A DNA stretch of 64,000 nt from an uncultured Eubacteriales bacterium (GTDB taxonomy: Bacteria; Bacillota; Clostridia; Oscillospirales; Acutalibacteraceae). The stretch covers positions 62,001 to 126,000 of the forward strand of contig CAKSTF010000003.1 in assembly GCA_934491515.1 (NCBI GenBank), written 5' to 3'. The position numbers were made by a program, and so were the translations under genes. Below the pieces are notes generated by a model. The model worked only from the letters and a program-made list of their open reading frames with translations, did not search any database and had not been told where the DNA came from. This document shows, piece by piece, positions 1 to 10,699 of the stretch; within the stretch, counting starts at the first letter, position 1, and each line of letters opens with the position of its first letter.

Positions 1-93
1 ATTAAGAGCGCAAGCGGTGACCTCGGCGCCGGAAAGCGCCGCTTTCATTTCCTCGCTTATGTAATTGCCGAAAAGTTCCCCGAATGAATACAT
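1..93 (-). CDS. polC: Probable PolC-type DNA polymerase III alpha, N-terminus only
   Basis: Thirty-one codons of an open frame run off the left edge of the window. The frame starts with ATG at 93-91, preceded by an AGGGGAAAT Shine-Dalgarno sequence a few bases upstream and lying 20 bases after the ispG stop. The visible residues (MYSFGELFGNYISEE...) are too few to identify a domain. The name rests on known gene order: in many Clostridia the block uppS-cdsA-dxr-rseP-ispG is followed by polC, the Gram-positive replicative polymerase. That the gene exists is well supported by the ribosome binding site and frame; its identity is an inference from context. Confidence 0.5.
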   Translation of the reverse strand, partial: MYSFGELFGNYISEEMKAALSGAEVTACALN

Positions 94-113
94 TTTATGG
101 ATTTCCCCTGTTT

Positions 114-1169
114 TTATATTTTTGCTATTTCCTCTTCAAGAACATCCAGAAGTTTATCTTCGGGAACGTTCTTATGAAGTATTTTTCCTTTTTTAAAGAC
201 TATACCGCAGGTTTTTCCTCCCGCAACTCCTATATCAGCAGCGGCGGCTTCACCGGGGCCGTTTACAACGCAGCCCATTATGGCAACGGTAATATCCTTA
301 TCAAGATTTTTAAATTTTTCCTCTGCACGGTTTGCAAGCCCTATAAGGTCTATCGAAGTTCTGCCGCAGGTAGGGCAGGAAATAAAACGCACGCCTTTTC
401 TCCGTATGCCCAAAGCCTTTAACAGAGCCGTTCCCGATTCGACCTCCGCAAGGGGGTTGTCCGTAAGCGATACCCTTATCGTATCCCCTATACCGCGAAG
501 CAGCAGACCGCCAATGCCCGCCGCGGACTTCAATGTGCCCGTCTGCTTTGTGCCTGCCTCGGTAATTCCCAAATGCAATGGATAAGGGCAGGTTTGGGCT
601 GCAAGGCAGTAAGCATCGTAAGCCACCTGCACGTCCGACGCTTTAAGCGACAGCACAATATCGTCAAAATCAAATTTCTCTAAAAGTTTTATATGGTAAA
701 AACCGCTTTCAACAAGCGCCTGCGGCGTAACCGCCCCGTATTTTGCCAGAATATCCTTCTGCACCGAGCCGGAATTTACGCCTATTCTTATGGGTATATT
801 TTTGCGGCGGCAGGCATCTGCCACCGCTTTTACGCGGTCGTCTCCGCCGATATTTCCGGGATTTATGCGGATTTTATCAACGCCTATCGCCGCACACTCT
901 ATCGCCAGTTTCCAATCAAAATGAATATCCGCCACAAGCGGAATGTTTATTGCCGCTTTAAGCGCGGAAACGGTTTTAAGGGTTTGTGTATCGGGCACGG
1001 AAACGCGCAGGATATCGCAGCCTGCCGCTTCAAGCGCCTTTGCCTGCTTTACGTTGCCCTCTGCGTCGTGGGCAGGTACGCTGAGCATTGACTGCACCGT
1101 AACGGGCGCGCCTCCGCCGACATAAACAGAGCCGACCTTTACCCTTTTTGTATCTTTGTTGGTAAACAT
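114..1169 (-). CDS. ispG: 4-hydroxy-3-methylbut-2-enyl diphosphate synthase (IspG/GcpE)
   Basis: IspG is a cytoplasmic [4Fe-4S] enzyme that reductively opens methylerythritol cyclodiphosphate, the penultimate step of the MEP isoprenoid pathway. The 351 residues match the usual bacterial single-TIM-barrel form. The N-terminal barrel holds PLVADIHFD and KIRINPGNI, and the C-terminal iron-sulfur domain holds the ligand motifs CPTCGR (about residue 265) and GCVVNGPGEA (about 300), giving the three expected cysteines. The ATG start has a GAGGTAAGG Shine-Dalgarno sequence that overlaps the end of rseP only 3 bases upstream, so the two are almost certainly co-translated. Dxr, an earlier enzyme of the same pathway, is two genes upstream. 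Confidence 0.96.
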   Translation of the reverse strand: MFTNKDTKRVKVGSVYVGGGAPVTVQSMLSVPAHDAEGNVKQAKALEAAGCDILRVSVPDTQTLKTVSALKAAINIPLVADIHFDWKLAIECAAIGVDKIRINPGNIGGDDRVKAVADACRRKNIPIRIGVNSGSVQKDILAKYGAVTPQALVESGFYHIKLLEKFDFDDIVLSLKASDVQVAYDAYCLAAQTCPYPLHLGITEAGTKQTGTLKSAAGIGGLLLRGIGDTIRVSLTDNPLAEVESGTALLKALGIRRKGVRFISCPTCGRTSIDLIGLANRAEEKFKNLDKDITVAIMGCVVNGPGEAAAADIGVAGGKTCGIVFKKGKILHKNVPEDKLLDVLEEEIAKI

Positions 1170-1172
1170 ACC

Positions 1173-2234
1173 TTACCTCACTATAAGCGAATAAATATCC
1201 TTTGCCGTTATAAGGACTAAAAAACCTATCAGTATAAAAAATCCTATCGCGTGCATAAGCGATTCGTATTTTTGCGGAACGGGTTTTTTAAATATCATTT
1301 CAAACAGTATGAACATCAGTCTGCCGCCGTCAAGCGCGGGCAGGGGCAGCAGGTTCATTATTCCTAAGTTTATCGTGATAAGCGCCATTATGGGCAAAAG
1401 ATTTTTAAGATTCTGCTTTGCCACCGACCCGATAGCCGCCGTAACGCCCACAGGACCGGACATTGCGCTTATTCCGTATTTGCCGGAAACCAGATCTATA
1501 AGCGAGCGCCACACCACCACGCAGTAGGACGCCGCGGTTTTAAAGGTATTGCCGATAAACGTTCCTACCGTTTTTTCCTGCGGATAAACGTAAAAATCAA
1601 CGTCAAGATAGGATACGCCGTCTATCTCGCTTGTTTTAAAAGTAACGTCTTTAAGGGTCTTTTTCTCTCCGTCGCGCAAAACGGTAATGTCTATTTTTCC
1701 GTCGTCTATATTGGTGAAGGCATAACTGAGGTCATAGGTGCTGAAAATCCTTCTGCCGTCCACCTTGATTATTTTATCGTTTTCCTGAAGCCCCGTTTTG
1801 CTGCTTTGGGCGTTTTCGTGAAATTCCGCAACCGTAGTGGTTGTAAACTGCTTTTCGGGCGCTAAAACTATACCAACGATAATAAGACCCAAAAGCAGGT
1901 TGAAAGCAGCGCCCATTACCACTATTATAAAACGACGCCACGGTTTTTTGTTGCAGAACGCTTTACTGTCCGTACTGTTTTCATCCTCGCCCTCCATGGC
2001 GCAATAACCGCCCAAGGGCACAAGATTTACGGCGTATTCGGTCTCGCCTATCTTTTTTTTGAAAAGTTTTGGTCCGAAACCTACCGCAAATTCGTTTACA
2101 CGAACTCCCATACATTTCGCCGCGATAAAATGACCGAATTCATGAATGATTATAAGCAGCACAAAAAGAAGCACCGCCACAAGATACGGCCACACATTTC
2201 CCCAAACGTTTGCAACTGCGGTAATAAAGATCAC
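1173..2234 (-). CDS. rseP: RseP/RasP-type intramembrane site-2 zinc metalloprotease
   Basis: This M50 protease cuts substrates inside the membrane, typically anti-sigma factors and remnant signal peptides. The HEFGH zinc-binding motif is at residues 31-35 within the first membrane helix. A single PDZ domain follows in the middle (about 120-210), and the C-terminal LDG motif sits in NLLPLPALDGGR near residue 300. Further membrane helices lie at about 100-120 and near the C-terminus. At 353 residues it has one PDZ domain, as in Firmicutes RasP, rather than two as in E. coli RseP. The start is GTG, with an AAAGGAAA ribosome site just ahead of it. An ECF sigma/anti-sigma pair lies elsewhere in the window (53.4 kb), but no substrate link can be shown. 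Confidence 0.95.
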   Translation of the reverse strand: MIFITAVANVWGNVWPYLVAVLLFVLLIIIHEFGHFIAAKCMGVRVNEFAVGFGPKLFKKKIGETEYAVNLVPLGGYCAMEGEDENSTDSKAFCNKKPWRRFIIVVMGAAFNLLLGLIIVGIVLAPEKQFTTTTVAEFHENAQSSKTGLQENDKIIKVDGRRIFSTYDLSYAFTNIDDGKIDITVLRDGEKKTLKDVTFKTSEIDGVSYLDVDFYVYPQEKTVGTFIGNTFKTAASYCVVVWRSLIDLVSGKYGISAMSGPVGVTAAIGSVAKQNLKNLLPIMALITINLGIMNLLPLPALDGGRLMFILFEMIFKKPVPQKYESLMHAIGFFILIGFLVLITAKDIYSLIVR

Positions 2235-2241
2235 TTTCCTT

Positions 2242-3396
2242 TCAGCGCGGCTGTTTTGCCGCCGTGTGTCTTACAAAGTTTCTGGCTTCCCTGTCGGTCT
2301 CGAAAATGTCGTCAACCGTATATTCTGATTTTGACGGCAGCGCCTCCATAGCGGCGGCGTTAAGCCGTGCAATATCCAAAAATCCTATTTTACCCTCTAA
2401 AAACAGTTTAACCGACTCTTCGTTTGCGCCGTTGATTATCGCAGGGTAAAGACCGCCTTTTGTTATCGCTTTTATGCAAAGCGGCAGGCATTTGAAGGTT
2501 TCGGTATCGGGTTTTGAAAAACTTAATGTGCCGATGGCGGCAAGGTCAAGTTTTGTAAAAGCGGATTTTCTTTCGGGATAGGTCAGCGCATACTGTATGG
2601 GCAGTTTCATATCGGGAAGTCCCATTTGTCCTATCACGGCGCCGTCGCAAAGTTCCACGGCGGAATGAAGTATGCTCTGTCTGTGGACCACTACCTCTAT
2701 ATCCTGCGGACCCACGCCGAAAAGATGCACCGCCTCGATAACTTCAAGTCCTTTATTCATAAGGGTGGCGCTGTCTATAGTTATTTTGGCGCCCATATCC
2801 CAGTTAGGGTGACGAAGAGCGTCGGCCGCAGTAACGTTTTTAAGTTCCGATTCGCGTTTTCCGAAAAACGGACCGCCCGAAGCCGTAAGAATTATTTTGC
2901 TGACCGACCCCGCAGGCACGCCCTGAATGGACTGAAATATAGCCGAATGTTCACTGTCTACCGGCAGTATTTTTACGTTTTTTTCTTTCGCCGCCGCAAT
3001 TACCTTATCGCCGGCGGTTACAAGCGTTTCTTTGTTTGCAAGGGCTATTGTTTTCCCCGCCTCGATTGCCGCCAACGTAGGTCTTAATCCGGCAATTCCT
3101 ACAATTGCGCTTATAACTGTATCGGCGGAGGTTTCAAAACTCAGCCGGCAAACGCCCTCCTCGCCGGAATAGACCTTTATATCGGTATCGGCAAGTCTGA
3201 GTTTAAGTTCCGCCGCCGCGCGCTTATCAAAAAGCGCAACCGCCTCGGGTTTAAACTCGCGCGCCTGTTCTTCAAGTAATTTTGCGTTTCCGCCTGCGGC
3301 AAGACCGCAGACTTTATAGCCGTTTTCCCTTGCCACGCAAAGACTCTGGGTGCCTATCGACCCCGTAGAGCCCAAAACCGTTATTTTTTTCTGCAT
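2242..3396 (-). CDS. dxr: 1-deoxy-D-xylulose 5-phosphate reductoisomerase
   Basis: Dxr makes 2-C-methyl-D-erythritol 4-phosphate from DXP using NADPH, the committed step of the MEP pathway. The 384-residue length is normal. The N-terminal Rossmann motif GSTGSIG is at residues 9-15. The family motifs LANKETLV, VDSEHSAIFQ and TASGGPF follow, then NWDMGAKITIDSATLMNKGL, which carries metal- and substrate-binding residues. The stop codon of cdsA and the start codon of dxr share one base (TAATG arrangement), implying translational coupling. The following rseP starts 7 bases after its stop. Confidence 0.97.
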   Translation of the reverse strand: MQKKITVLGSTGSIGTQSLCVARENGYKVCGLAAGGNAKLLEEQAREFKPEAVALFDKRAAAELKLRLADTDIKVYSGEEGVCRLSFETSADTVISAIVGIAGLRPTLAAIEAGKTIALANKETLVTAGDKVIAAAKEKNVKILPVDSEHSAIFQSIQGVPAGSVSKIILTASGGPFFGKRESELKNVTAADALRHPNWDMGAKITIDSATLMNKGLEVIEAVHLFGVGPQDIEVVVHRQSILHSAVELCDGAVIGQMGLPDMKLPIQYALTYPERKSAFTKLDLAAIGTLSFSKPDTETFKCLPLCIKAITKGGLYPAIINGANEESVKLFLEGKIGFLDIARLNAAAMEALPSKSEYTVDDIFETDREARNFVRHTAAKQPR

Positions 3397-4271
3397 TAAA
3401 TTATTCCCACTTCCACAAGAGTATACAAAGCGGGCGCAATAAGCAGCATGCTGTCAAAACGGTCAAGAATACCGCCGTGACCGGGGATAAGATTTCCGTA
3501 ATCCTTAAGACCCACGCTGCGCTTTACCGCGGAAGCGAAAAGGTCGCCCAGCATACCGAGTATGCAGAAAGGAACAGTAAGCAAAAGGGTGGTTGCCGTT
3601 TTTGCCGCGGTGAAAGAAAGTTTTGATTTATAGGCAAATACGATTATCGCCGCCACTATTATTGCGGATATTATGCCGCCTGCGGCGCCCTCGACCGTTT
3701 TCTTGGGACTGATTTCGGGGCAGAGTTTATGTTTACCCATTGTAACGCCCGTAAAATATGCGCCCATATCGCAAACGCACGAGAAGGTAAGCATCAGCAA
3801 TAAATAGTATATTCCGTTTTTATGCATAATAATGCTGCCTAAATAACAAAAACCGAGCGTAAGCACGGGCACCGCCGCCGACAGCGCAAATATTTTACCG
3901 AGTTCAAAATGCTTATGGCCGTGAAGCACAAAGCAAACGCTTAAAATAAAGTAAATTACCAAAAGCGCTTTTGAAAGGTTTACGGTGCCGTCCGCAAACA
4001 GCGGATTATCGGGACGCGTTATGCCGGTAAGTTTCACCGTTTCTTTAAATCCAAGTTTTATGTAAACCGCAAGTGCCGAGTACACTACGGCCGATATAAC
4101 CGCCGCACGGTTTCCTATTCCTGCGGTGTTTCCGGTTATTTCAAACGCCGCGACCGCTGCCAAAAACATAACAAAGAGACAGATAAACAGCGGACTTACA
4201 TAAAGTCCTAAAAGTATAAACGATATCACTATAACGCCCAACACAAGGCCGGATATTATTCTTGTTTTCAT
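3396..4271 (-). CDS. cdsA: Phosphatidate cytidylyltransferase (CDP-diglyceride synthase)
   Basis: CdsA is an integral membrane enzyme that converts phosphatidic acid and CTP to CDP-diacylglycerol, the precursor of phosphatidylglycerol and related lipids. The 291 residues form about eight hydrophobic helices. The C-terminus carries the family signature S-x2-KR-x4-KD-x4-PGHGG-x2-DR-x-D almost perfectly: SAVKRSVGLKDYGNLIPGHG, followed by GILDRFDS. The ATG start has a GGAGGAG site 7 bases upstream. It is 3 bases from the uppS stop, so it belongs to the same operon. Confidence 0.96.
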   Translation of the reverse strand: MKTRIISGLVLGVIVISFILLGLYVSPLFICLFVMFLAAVAAFEITGNTAGIGNRAAVISAVVYSALAVYIKLGFKETVKLTGITRPDNPLFADGTVNLSKALLVIYFILSVCFVLHGHKHFELGKIFALSAAVPVLTLGFCYLGSIIMHKNGIYYLLLMLTFSCVCDMGAYFTGVTMGKHKLCPEISPKKTVEGAAGGIISAIIVAAIIVFAYKSKLSFTAAKTATTLLLTVPFCILGMLGDLFASAVKRSVGLKDYGNLIPGHGGILDRFDSMLLIAPALYTLVEVGII

Positions 4272-4274
4272 TTT

Positions 4275-4988
4275 TTACACTCCTCCGAAACGGCGGTTTC
4301 TGCTGTTATAATCGTTTATTGCCTGTTCTAAGTGGCGCGGTTTGAAATCGGGCCACAGGCAGTCCGAAAACCAATATTCGGCGTATGCCGACTGCCATAT
4401 AAGATAGTTTGAAAGCCTGTATTCTCCCGAAGGTCTTATTATCATATCGGGGTCGGGCTGACCTGCGGTATAAAGCCTGTCGGACACTGTCTGTTCGGTA
4501 ATATCCTGCGCTTTTATACCCTCGCTTACTATCTGCTTTACGGCGTGAACAACTTCATCTCTGCCGCCGTAGTTTATGGCAAGATTAAGCTGCATCCCCG
4601 TGGCGTTTTCGCTGTCCTTTTCGGCTTTTTTCATAAGTTCCCTTATGTCTTCGTCAAGCCGCGAACGGTCGCCTATAAAATTAAGTTTTATGTTCTCGCT
4701 CTTAAAGTTTTCGGTGTCTTTAAGATATTCCCTTAATATGTTCATAAGAGCGTCAACTTCTTCTTTTGGGCGTTTCCAGTTTTCGGTTGAGAAGGCATAG
4801 AACGTCATATATTCAATACCGATTTTATTTGCATATCTCGCAATCGTTTTAAAGGTGCGGCTGCCTGCCGCATGACCCGCGCTGCGCGGCAAACCGCGCT
4901 TTTTTGCCCACCTGCCGTTGCCGTCCATAATAACGGCTATATGGCGCGGCAAAACGCGCTCGGCTGCGCGCTTCTTTTTACCGAACAT
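4275..4988 (-). CDS. uppS: Undecaprenyl diphosphate synthase (cis-prenyltransferase)
   Basis: UppS elongates farnesyl diphosphate with isopentenyl diphosphate to undecaprenyl diphosphate, the lipid carrier for peptidoglycan and other wall polymers. The diphosphate-binding aspartate is Asp22 in MDGNGRWA. The second substrate signature near the C-terminus is IIRPSGEYRLSNYLIW, and the intervening GGRDEV is also typical. The frame remains open to a GTG at 4997, but that GTG lies inside the AGAGGTG Shine-Dalgarno sequence. The ATG at 4988, 6 bases after this site, is therefore taken as the start (237 residues). The MEP enzymes ispG and dxr of the same operon feed its substrate pool. Confidence 0.96.
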   Translation of the reverse strand: MFGKKKRAAERVLPRHIAVIMDGNGRWAKKRGLPRSAGHAAGSRTFKTIARYANKIGIEYMTFYAFSTENWKRPKEEVDALMNILREYLKDTENFKSENIKLNFIGDRSRLDEDIRELMKKAEKDSENATGMQLNLAINYGGRDEVVHAVKQIVSEGIKAQDITEQTVSDRLYTAGQPDPDMIIRPSGEYRLSNYLIWQSAYAEYWFSDCLWPDFKPRHLEQAINDYNSRNRRFGGV

Positions 4989-5079
4989 ACTCTGCACCTC
5001 TTCTTAGAACATTAAGCCCCTTTTATCATCCGGAGTTTATCACACCGCCCGAACGGGTCAAATCCCCGTCACGCCAAGC

Positions 5080-5102
5080 GGCGTATTGTGTAACAACACG
5101 CC
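5080..5102. other. Short stem-loop in the frr-uppS gap
   Basis: A 10-bp stem (ggcgtattgt / acaacacgcc, one G.U pair) with a 3-base loop lies in the 122-base gap between frr and uppS. No T-run follows on the minus strand, so it is not a normal terminator. It could be an mRNA processing or stability element, or chance. Confidence 0.35.
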
Positions 5103-5110
5103 GCCCGAAT

Positions 5111-5665
5111 TTATATTTCCATTATTTCTTTTTCTTTTGCTGCCGAAAGGCCGTCAACATCCTTGCAGTACTTATCGGTAAGATTCTGTATCTTCTTCTC
5201 TCCGTTTGATTCGTCGTCCTCGGTTATGGTATTGTTCTTTTTAAGGCCCTTAAGTTTATCAAGCGAATCGCGGCGGATATTACGCACGGCCACCTTCGCT
5301 TCTTCAGCCTTTTTGCGGACTTCCTTAACTATTTCCTTACGTCTTTCTTCCGTAAGCGGAGGGAAATTAAGGCGGATCACCTTGCCATCGTTCTGGGGGT
5401 TTATTCCGATTTCGGAAGTAAGTATCGCCTTTTCTATTTCTTTAAGGGTTGAAGCGTCCCACGGCTGTATAAGCAAGGTGCGCGGTTCGGGAACCGATAC
5501 CGCAGCCATCTGCTGAACAGGCGTAGGTACGCCGTAATAGTTAACGGCAACCTTATCAAGCACGGAAACATTTGCTCTGCCGGCTCTTATCGACTTATAT
5601 TCGCGATCGAGCGAGTCAAGCGATTTTTTCATTTTTTCTTCGGTCGTTTTAAGTAAAGTTTCCAT
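5111..5665 (-). CDS. frr: Ribosome recycling factor
   Basis: RRF, together with EF-G, splits post-termination ribosomes. The 184 residues are the usual length. The N-terminal helix contains DREYKSIRAGRAN, the interrupted beta domain follows (VNYYGVPTPVQQMA, IQPWDAS, then NDGKVIRLNFPPLTEERR), and the C-terminal long helices complete the three-helix bundle. The ATG start has an AAAAGGAG site. It lies 15 bases downstream of pyrH, the usual pyrH-frr pairing, and is separated from uppS by about 120 bases. Confidence 0.97.
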   Translation of the reverse strand: METLLKTTEEKMKKSLDSLDREYKSIRAGRANVSVLDKVAVNYYGVPTPVQQMAAVSVPEPRTLLIQPWDASTLKEIEKAILTSEIGINPQNDGKVIRLNFPPLTEERRKEIVKEVRKKAEEAKVAVRNIRRDSLDKLKGLKKNNTITEDDESNGEKKIQNLTDKYCKDVDGLSAAKEKEIMEI

Positions 5666-5680
5666 AATATTTCTCCTTTT

Positions 5681-6385
5681 TTATTCTACAAGAGTACCTA
5701 TTTTTTCGCCTGTTACGGCGGCAACTATGTTGTCGGGATTGTTAAGGTTAAACACCAGTATTTTGATATCGTTATCCATACAAAGCGATGCCGCGGTGCT
5801 GTCCATAACGTGAAGTTCGCGCGCAAGAACCTCGTGATGCGTAAGTTTATCAAATTTCCGCGCGTCGGGATTCGTTCTCGGGTCGCTGTCATAAACACCG
5901 TCAACATTGGTGGCTTTGAATATAACGTCCGCACCAATCTCCACGCCGCGGAGCGCCGCTGCGGTGTCGGTAGAAAAGAAGGGATTTCCCGTGCCGCAGC
6001 CGAATATAACTACCCTGCCTTTTTCAAGGTGACGTATCGCCCTGTTTCTTATATACGGTTCCGCTATCTGGCGCATTTCGATAGCCGTCTGAACGCGGGC
6101 ACAAACGCCTATCTGTTCAAGCGCGTCGCAAAGCGCCAGCGAATTTATCGCGGTTGCGAGCATACCCATGTGGTCTGCCCTTGTTCTGTCCATCTTGCCG
6201 CTTGAACGACCGCGCCAAAAGTTGCCGCCGCCAACGACTATTGCAACCTGCACGCCCATATCAACACAGGTTTTTACCCTGCGGCATACCTCGGTAACCT
6301 TATCAAAATCAATTCCGGTACCCTTTTCACCTGCGAGAACTTCGCCCGACAGTTTAAGGAGTATGCGTTTGTAAACCGGTTTCAT
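5681..6385 (-). CDS. pyrH: UMP kinase
   Basis: This hexameric amino-acid-kinase-fold enzyme phosphorylates UMP to UDP and is normally regulated by GTP and UTP. Visible motifs are LLKLSGE at residues 9-15 (phosphate-binding lysine), [22 protein letters not shown] (UMP binding) and [13 protein letters not shown] (nucleotide-binding region). The 234-residue length is standard. It is the first gene of the minus-strand operon that continues through frr, uppS and the lipid genes. A strong promoter lies directly upstream (6421-6449), and the Shine-Dalgarno sequence is GGGGTG. Confidence 0.97.
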   Translation of the reverse strand: MKPVYKRILLKLSGEVLAGEKGTGIDFDKVTEVCRRVKTCVDMGVQVAIVVGGGNFWRGRSSGKMDRTRADHMGMLATAINSLALCDALEQIGVCARVQTAIEMRQIAEPYIRNRAIRHLEKGRVVIFGCGTGNPFFSTDTAAALRGVEIGADVIFKATNVDGVYDSDPRTNPDARKFDKLTHHEVLARELHVMDSTAASLCMDNDIKILVFNLNNPDNIVAAVTGEKIGTLVE

Positions 6386-6420
6386 AACCTACACCCCAAG
6401 TAATATATTATTTATAGATT

Positions 6421-6449
6421 ATTTTACTACATACGCCCCTTATTGTCAA
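6421..6449 (-). promoter_or_regulatory. Sigma-A promoter of the pyrH-frr-uppS operon
   Basis: Read on the minus strand: a perfect -35 TTGACA (6449-6444), 17 bases, then -10 TAAAAT (6426-6421), about 36 bases before the pyrH start codon. Confidence 0.85.
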
Positions 6450-6462
6450 TTTGAAAATAGAC

Positions 6463-6490
6463 AAAAGGACCCCTTAAAGAGGTCCTTTTC
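6463..6490 (-). terminator. Terminator of the atp operon
   Basis: The inverted repeat aaaaggacc / ggtcctttt (6463-6471 and 6481-6489) lies just after the atpC stop, with U residues at the 3' end on the minus strand. It separates the atp operon from the pyrH promoter. Confidence 0.8.
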
Positions 6491-6507
6491 GTTTATCGCT
6501 GAAATTA

Positions 6508-8306
<1,799 letters not shown>

Positions 8307-8322
8307 TTAAATACGATCGGGA

Positions 8323-9198
8323 TTAAACTGCGCCCTCAACGTCGGCTGCCGCCGCAATCTCGATTATTTCATTCGTAATACCGAGCTGCCTTGCCGCATT
8401 TATCTGCGCCGACAAATCTTTTATCATTTCATCGGCGTTGTCGGTAGCGCTTTCCATAGCGCGCATCCTTGCGGCGTTTTCGCTTGCACACGACTGCATA
8501 AATACATCGTACATAAAGCCGACAACGTACTGCGGCACTATGCGGTCGAAAGCCTCCTCGGCGGAGGGCTCGTATATAGGCGCGGCGGTATACTTGAATT
8601 CATATTCAAGATCCAGAAAATCGCGCCGCAAAAGCGGTAAAAGCCTGGTGCAAACCGCTTTCTGCAGACCCGAAGAAACATACTCGGTGTAAACCACATA
8701 CACCGCTTTTATCTTATGCTTTCTGTAAAGCGAGACTATCATACGTTCTATCGCCGTGGAAAAGTACAGGGTAGGATGCTGCAGAACATCGGACCAGAAA
8801 TAATCGGGCGCGATACCGTTTGCCATAAACATTTCCGTACCCACGTTTCCGAGCGACGCGAGCAAAACATCGCTGTGCTTTTTCATTTCGCTCATCGCAA
8901 GGTCCACAACATCGGAGTTATAAGAGCCGCAAAGCCGCTTATCCGCGGTTATTACCACAAAAAGCGTTTTGCCCTCGCCCTGTTCTTTTATAAAGCGGTT
9001 ATCAATATCATTGTGCTTGGTTTTTGAAAGAATATCCTTCATAGTTCCGCGCAAACGCTTCATATAGTAAAGGTTAAAGTCTATATTCTGCATTGCCTTT
9101 TTCATAAGCGAAGTGGAAAGCAGATACATGGCGTTAGTTATCTGCCTTGTCTGCTTTGCGGCCGAAAGACGCGACTTAAGTTCGTTTAAATTACTCAT
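8323..9198 (-). CDS. atpG: F1Fo ATP synthase gamma subunit
   Basis: Gamma forms the rotating shaft inside the alpha3beta3 ring. The terminal coiled-coil helices are recognisable: N-terminal LNELKSRLSAAKQTRQITNA and C-terminal MRAMESATDNADEMI with a following INAARQLGITNEIIEI. The central Rossmann-like domain has VVITADKRLCGSYN. At 291 residues it is typical. Its start overlaps the atpA stop by 8 bases, so it is translationally coupled. The central domain is more divergent than the termini, as is usual for gamma. Confidence 0.95.
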   Translation of the reverse strand: MSNLNELKSRLSAAKQTRQITNAMYLLSTSLMKKAMQNIDFNLYYMKRLRGTMKDILSKTKHNDIDNRFIKEQGEGKTLFVVITADKRLCGSYNSDVVDLAMSEMKKHSDVLLASLGNVGTEMFMANGIAPDYFWSDVLQHPTLYFSTAIERMIVSLYRKHKIKAVYVVYTEYVSSGLQKAVCTRLLPLLRRDFLDLEYEFKYTAAPIYEPSAEEAFDRIVPQYVVGFMYDVFMQSCASENAARMRAMESATDNADEMIKDLSAQINAARQLGITNEIIEIAAAADVEGAV

Positions 9199-10699
9199 CT
9201 TTCATACTTCCCGAAAAAGCCTTTATTGCGTTTACGATATCTTCCTTTACCGACTCCATACTGCCTGTTTTATTAACCGTGCGCTGTACCGCCGGAAGCC
9301 GCCGTTTAAGATACTTTAAAAGTTTTTCCGCGGCAGCCGGAACATCGGCAGCCTTTACGCCGCCGAAAGCGTCGTTTTTATATGCCGTAAGCAGGCACAC
9401 CTGTTCAAACAGCGTATAGGGCTTTGCACGCTGCTGCTTAAACAACATTGTAAGTATTTCTCCGCGCGACAGCATTTTTGCCGTGGAATCGTCAACATCG
9501 CTGCCGAAACGGGTAAACACCGCCATTTCGCGGTATTTTGAAAGTTCTATTCTAAGCGTACCCGAAACCTGTTTCATGGCGGGCGTCTGTGCCGATCTGC
9601 CCACGCGGGACACCGAAAGTCCCGTATTTACGGCAGGTCTTATACCGCTGTTGAAAAGTTCCGCTTCAAGATATATCTGCCCGTCGGTAATGGATATAAC
9701 GTTTGTAGGTATATATGCGGATATATTACCGGCCATTGTTTCTATAACCGGCAGCGCCGTAAGCGTTCCGCCGCCTTTTGCTTTTGAAAGGCAGGCGCTG
9801 CGTTCAAGCAGTCTTGAATGAAGATAGAACACGTCGCCCGGGTATGCTTCTCTGCCGGGCGGTCTGTGCAGAAGCAGCGACATTGTTCGATAAGCCACCG
9901 CGTGTTTTGAAAGGTCGTCGTATACCACCAGCACATGTCTGCCGCTTTCACACCAATGTTCCGCAATGCTTGTGGCGGAATAAGGCGCCAGATACTGCAT
10001 TGCCGGACTGTCGGAAGCGGTCGCGGCAACCACGGTGGTAAAGTCCATGGCGCCTTTTTCTTTAAGCGTGTTTACAACGCCCGCCACGGTAGACGCCTTT
10101 TGACCGATGGCGCAGTAAACGCATATAACATCGGTGTTTTTCTGATTTATTATAGTGTCTATGGCAATCTGGGTCTTACCCGTCTGGCGGTCGCCTATTA
10201 TAAGTTCGCGCTGACCCCTGCCTATGGGGGTCATGCTGTCTATCGACATAATGCCCGTCATAAGCGGAGTGTCCACGGGACGGCGGTCGTTTATAGCCGG
10301 AGCAGGACGTTCCGCCGGAAGATAACCCTCCGGAATAAGTTCCGCGCCGTCAAGCGGTCTGCCTATCGGGTCTATTACCCTGCCTTTAAGATTGCCGCCA
10401 ACCGGCACCTGAACAACTGCTCCCGTACCGATAACGCCCATCCCTTCGGAAACCTTATCGTTGCGGTCCAATATAACGGCACCTACGCCGTCCTCTTCAA
10501 GATCCATCGCCATACCGTAAATATCGCCGTCAAAGCGCAGGAGTTCGCCGTATTTTCTGCCGGGAAGTCCTTTAATGCGCACAACGCCGTCGCCGGCGGC
10601 GCTTACCGTTCCGCGGCGATATACGGCGGCTTCGGATTTGAAGTCCGCTATTCTGTTTTTAATATGTTCGCTGATACTCTCAAGCGGAAATTCGGTCAT
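9191..10699 (-). CDS. atpA: F1Fo ATP synthase alpha subunit
   Basis: Alpha carries the non-catalytic nucleotide sites and, through its N-terminal helix, normally docks the delta subunit on top of F1. The P-loop is GDRQTGKTQIA near residue 170; VVYDDLSKHAVAYR and RPPGREAYPGDVFY follow, and the arginine-finger region is SGIRPAVNTGLSVSRVG. The 502 residues are standard. The first ~30 residues (ESISEHIKNRIADF) still resemble the delta-binding helix, although the delta subunit encoded next to it lacks the partner domain. The gene starts directly after the atpH stop (TAA followed by ATG). Confidence 0.97.
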   Translation of the reverse strand: MTEFPLESISEHIKNRIADFKSEAAVYRRGTVSAAGDGVVRIKGLPGRKYGELLRFDGDIYGMAMDLEEDGVGAVILDRNDKVSEGMGVIGTGAVVQVPVGGNLKGRVIDPIGRPLDGAELIPEGYLPAERPAPAINDRRPVDTPLMTGIMSIDSMTPIGRGQRELIIGDRQTGKTQIAIDTIINQKNTDVICVYCAIGQKASTVAGVVNTLKEKGAMDFTTVVAATASDSPAMQYLAPYSATSIAEHWCESGRHVLVVYDDLSKHAVAYRTMSLLLHRPPGREAYPGDVFYLHSRLLERSACLSKAKGGGTLTALPVIETMAGNISAYIPTNVISITDGQIYLEAELFNSGIRPAVNTGLSVSRVGRSAQTPAMKQVSGTLRIELSKYREMAVFTRFGSDVDDSTAKMLSRGEILTMLFKQQRAKPYTLFEQVCLLTAYKNDAFGGVKAADVPAAAEKLLKYLKRRLPAVQRTVNKTGSMESVKEDIVNAIKAFSGSMKDE